DNA from: Candidatus Harrisonbacteria bacterium RIFOXYD1_FULL_40_9
GTDB lineage: Bacteria > Patescibacteriota > Minisyncoccia > UBA6257 > XYD1-FULL-40-9
Reading direction: 5' to 3'
Assembly: GCA_001818015.1 (NCBI GenBank)
Contig: MHJO01000007.1
Coordinates: forward strand, 24,481 to 32,088
Length of the DNA stretch: 7,608 bases
A model generated the notes under the pieces. That model was not told the origin of the DNA. It saw only the letters and a program-made list of their open reading frames with translations, and did no database searches. Below, piece after piece: positions 7,001-7,608 of this stretch. The position numbers and the translations under genes are program-made. Positions within the stretch are counted from its first letter, which is position 1, and each line of letters starts with the position of its first letter.

Positions 7001-7477
7001 GAAGTGAGGCGACTCGCAAGCGAGGGCCTCGCTCTTCGTGCAAAGCTTGGCATTAAGGTTCGTCAACCGCTTAAAGAAATGAAAGTAAAAGGAACTTCTT
7101 TTGATAATGAATTGATTGATCTCTTGAAAGAAGAGGTGAATGTAAAAAATATAGTATTTGATGTGAATAATAAGGAATCTATTGAACTTGATACAGTCAT
7201 CACTTCCGAACTTAAGAAGGAAGGAATTCTTCGTGAGCTTATGCGCGCAATTCAGGATTATAGACAAAAAGCACTTTATAAACCATCGGATAAAATCATT
7301 GTCTCTATTTTTGGGGGACGAGAAATAATGGAAATTATAAATGAAGATAGTGAAGCGATTGCAAAGGACGTGAATGCAAAAACAGTTGAAATGAAAAAAC
7401 AAGAAGGAAGATGGGATGTGGAAGGCGAAACGAAAATTGATGATATGGATGTGTGGATTGGAGTAAGGAAGATATAG
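4007..7477 (+). CDS. ileS: Isoleucyl-tRNA synthetase with an inserted histidine-phosphatase domain
   Basis: The 1156-residue class I enzyme charges tRNA-Ile. The HIGH motif is the GIHH variant (52-55) in PYANGKPGIHH, a form I recall from one IleRS clade. The CP1 editing domain carries WTTTPWTLPAN (222-232) and GTGFVHIAPSFGEEDF (311-326), so proofreading of Val-tRNA looks intact. SRERYWGTPLPLW (449-461) leads into a zinc-binding subdomain whose two cysteine pairs (C463/C466 and C699/C702) are pushed apart by an extra domain at about 487-674. The core resumes with DVWFDSGSMPFA (714-725) and a perfect KMSKS (791-795). The helical anticodon domain and C-terminal region (about 870-1156) are complete. 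The protein is about 100-200 residues longer than usual, as expected from the insert. The ATG at 4007 follows argS by 8 nt with no Shine-Dalgarno sequence. A TATAAC seven bases upstream could be a weak internal promoter. Confidence 0.96.
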   Translation: MFDFEKKFNPKELEEKVLEYWKVNQIFEKSLSKKAKPFRFFEGPPYANGKPGIHHILVRVFKDIILRYKTMQGYYVARRAGWDTHGLPIELEAEKMLGIKSKKEIEQFGIAAFNQKAKESVWRYKEEWEKLTDRIGYWLDLKNAYITYENSFIESEWWIFKEIEKRGYLKRYYKVVPYCTRCETPLASHELAQPGVYKKTKDPSLYVKFALKDEKNTSVLVWTTTPWTLPANIAVAVNSELTYTKYKVGNEYMWSYKKPPEKEGVIIEEVEKAKGKTFLEKEYVPLYNTWKTYSKKAFRILPADFIETEEGTGFVHIAPSFGEEDFMLIEKEDRNLISDIPRTINDQGIMEGDMPGKGKFVKEADKEIIADLKERNTLYKEEIIEHEYPFCWRCSTPLIYFARFSWFFEVSRLRKRLLELNKEINWVPSYLKEGRFGEWLKDAKDWAISRERYWGTPLPLWECKECKKELVVGSLKDLDIHAYHKKTFIAVRHTEADHNIEGWLATGSETKNRISNLTEKGLKDAERIARGFDKKKVDVIYTSPFARAKTLADLIAKETGAKVHVDERLTEIDCGVFNGKTIEEFRAYFSAPKERWTKAPEKGETLLDVKKRMMSFISEVNVKYSEEAVVVVSHGDPLWMLEVGLHGISEEHEEVEGFEGSLYMKNGEVRILEVHNYPYNGDGNIDMHRPYVDSIYLKCEECKGKMTRISGVADVWFDSGSMPFASVHYPFENKDAIDKEVMYPADYISEGLDQTRGWFYTLLAVAALIDKEVPYKNVVTLGLVLDKYGQKMSKSKGNVIDPWKMIDAYGADAIRWYFYTVNPPAEPKRFDEVDLQKSSRKFLSTLYNSFVFLYTYGNKSNTEEDISTPSLHVLDRWILSRLESVIDRVTHHLEAYEIGEAARVIEFLVDDLSRWYIRRSRRRLQRTTDKKDFENASKVLSYVLMSVSKLMAPFTPFFADALFLSLTRSKEGGISVHNTEWPKRNASCANPTLEKSMEEVRRLASEGLALRAKLGIKVRQPLKEMKVKGTSFDNELIDLLKEEVNVKNIVFDVNNKESIELDTVITSELKKEGILRELMRAIQDYRQKALYKPSDKIIVSIFGGREIMEIINEDSEAIAKDVNAKTVEMKKQEGRWDVEGETKIDDMDVWIGVRKI
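5465..6028 (+). other. Histidine-phosphatase (phosphoglycerate-mutase-like) domain inserted within IleRS
   Basis: IleRS residues about 487-674 form a complete member of the histidine phosphatase superfamily. Visible motifs in order are VRHTEADHN (491-499, R492 and phosphate-accepting H493), SNLTEKGLKDAERIA (515-529), YTSPFARAKT (541-550, R547), DERLTEIDCG (566-575, acid E571) and VVVSHGD (630-636, second histidine H634). All the canonical catalytic residues are therefore present. The only signature change is RHT for the commoner RHG. The domain sits between the CxxC pairs of the zinc subdomain, after VVGSLKDLDIHAYHKK (471-486) and before the conserved MHRPYVD (687-693). An enzymatically active phosphatase is plausible. 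The substrate is unknown. Confidence 0.93.
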
Positions 7478-7482
7478 AAATG

Positions 7483-7511
7483 AAAAAGCCCCGCACGCGT
7501 GTCGCGGGGCT
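7483..7511 (-). terminator. Intrinsic terminator, minus-strand orientation, in the convergent gap after ileS
   Basis: A stem AGCCCCGC (7487-7494) pairs with GCGGGGCT (7504-7511) around a nine-base loop. On the minus strand it is followed by a run of five T, so it best serves a gene coming from the right. On the plus strand it has no T run, so it would be only a weak terminator for ileS, though the GC-rich stem may still protect the 3' end of that mRNA. Confidence 0.75.
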
Positions 7512-7526
7512 ACCAATACTCGTCAA

Positions 7527-7608
7527 CTACGGAAAAGGATCTTCCGGCGGCACGCGGTACCTCCTTTCTTCTAGTTTTCCGTTGCGAGCGGATCGCCGAT
7601 GATCCAAA
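7527..7608 (-). CDS. Probable 3' end of a minus-strand gene, frame undecided (cut by window edge)
   Basis: The terminator at 7483-7511 implies a minus-strand gene entering from the right, but three frames compete. One gives 26 residues ending RRYRVPPEDPFP before TAG at 7527-7529, 15 bases from the hairpin and the best-placed stop. A second gives 32 residues ending SFSVVDEYW with its TAG (7510-7512) overlapping the hairpin stem. A third ends IIGDPLATEN at 7571-7573. The stretch is noticeably richer in G and C than the rest of the window. No family can be recognised from so little sequence. A perfect AAAGGAGGT followed five bases later by a GTG also lies here. Confidence 0.3.
   Translation of the reverse strand, partial: LDHRRSARNGKLEERRYRVPPEDPFP

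Noticed and set aside
6992..7526. Minus-strand open frames opposite the end of ileS
   Set aside because: Their products are compositionally biased (Phe/His/Ile-rich), lie antisense to conserved IleRS C-terminal sequence and have no start signals.
7559..7569. Plus-strand ACCTCCTTTCT resembles the 3' tail of 16S rRNA
   Set aside because: The preceding bases do not match helix 45 or the conserved end of 16S rRNA. The match is the reverse complement of a Shine-Dalgarno-like sequence and only about ten bases long.
1..7608. CRISPR array, insertion sequence, phage or toxin-antitoxin signal
   Set aside because: No direct-repeat array, transposase, terminal inverted repeats, integrase or paired small toxin/antitoxin genes were seen. 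Apart from the ileS insert, the content is housekeeping.

Overview
The window looks like a compact, AT-leaning bacterial chromosome segment, probably from the Candidate Phyla Radiation (Patescibacteria, Parcubacteria-like). This is inferred from the style of the genes, not from a search. The pointers are an arginyl-tRNA synthetase with a TLGN sequence where the HIGH motif should be, a GIHH-type cysteine-rich isoleucyl-tRNA synthetase, very short intergenic gaps, no Shine-Dalgarno sequence before any of the full-length genes, and -10-like boxes so close to the start codons that leaderless mRNAs are likely. The standard genetic code fits every gene.

Layout: positions 1-312 (minus) hold the N-terminal part of an uncharacterised membrane protein. 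Next come an intrinsic terminator (327-353) and a saccharopine-dehydrogenase-like oxidoreductase (365-1528, minus) with its own -10 box. A second terminator (1556-1586) closes the ssrA tmRNA gene (1592-1913, minus). The tmRNA can be folded by eye: tRNA-like ends with G3:U70, helix 2, two clear H-type pseudoknots, helix 5, and a 17-residue tag ending AFAAA. smpB, encoding the tmRNA protein partner, lies one nucleotide upstream (1915-2364, minus). A 35-bp divergent promoter region separates smpB from argS (2400-3998, plus), which is followed 8 nt later by ileS (4007-7477, plus). The window ends with a minus-strand-oriented terminator (7483-7511) and about 100 bp that probably hold the 3' end of another minus-strand gene.

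The central theme is translation: one divergent locus pairs ribosome rescue (smpB-ssrA) with aminoacylation (argS-ileS). The most striking feature is that ileS carries a complete histidine-phosphatase (phosphoglycerate-mutase-like) domain of about 190 residues. It is inserted in frame between the two CxxC halves of the zinc-binding subdomain, and all its catalytic residues are present (R492, H493, R547, E571, H634). Other points worth attention are the loss of both HIGH histidines in ArgRS, the one-nucleotide smpB/ssrA junction, and the consistent leaderless promoter geometry.
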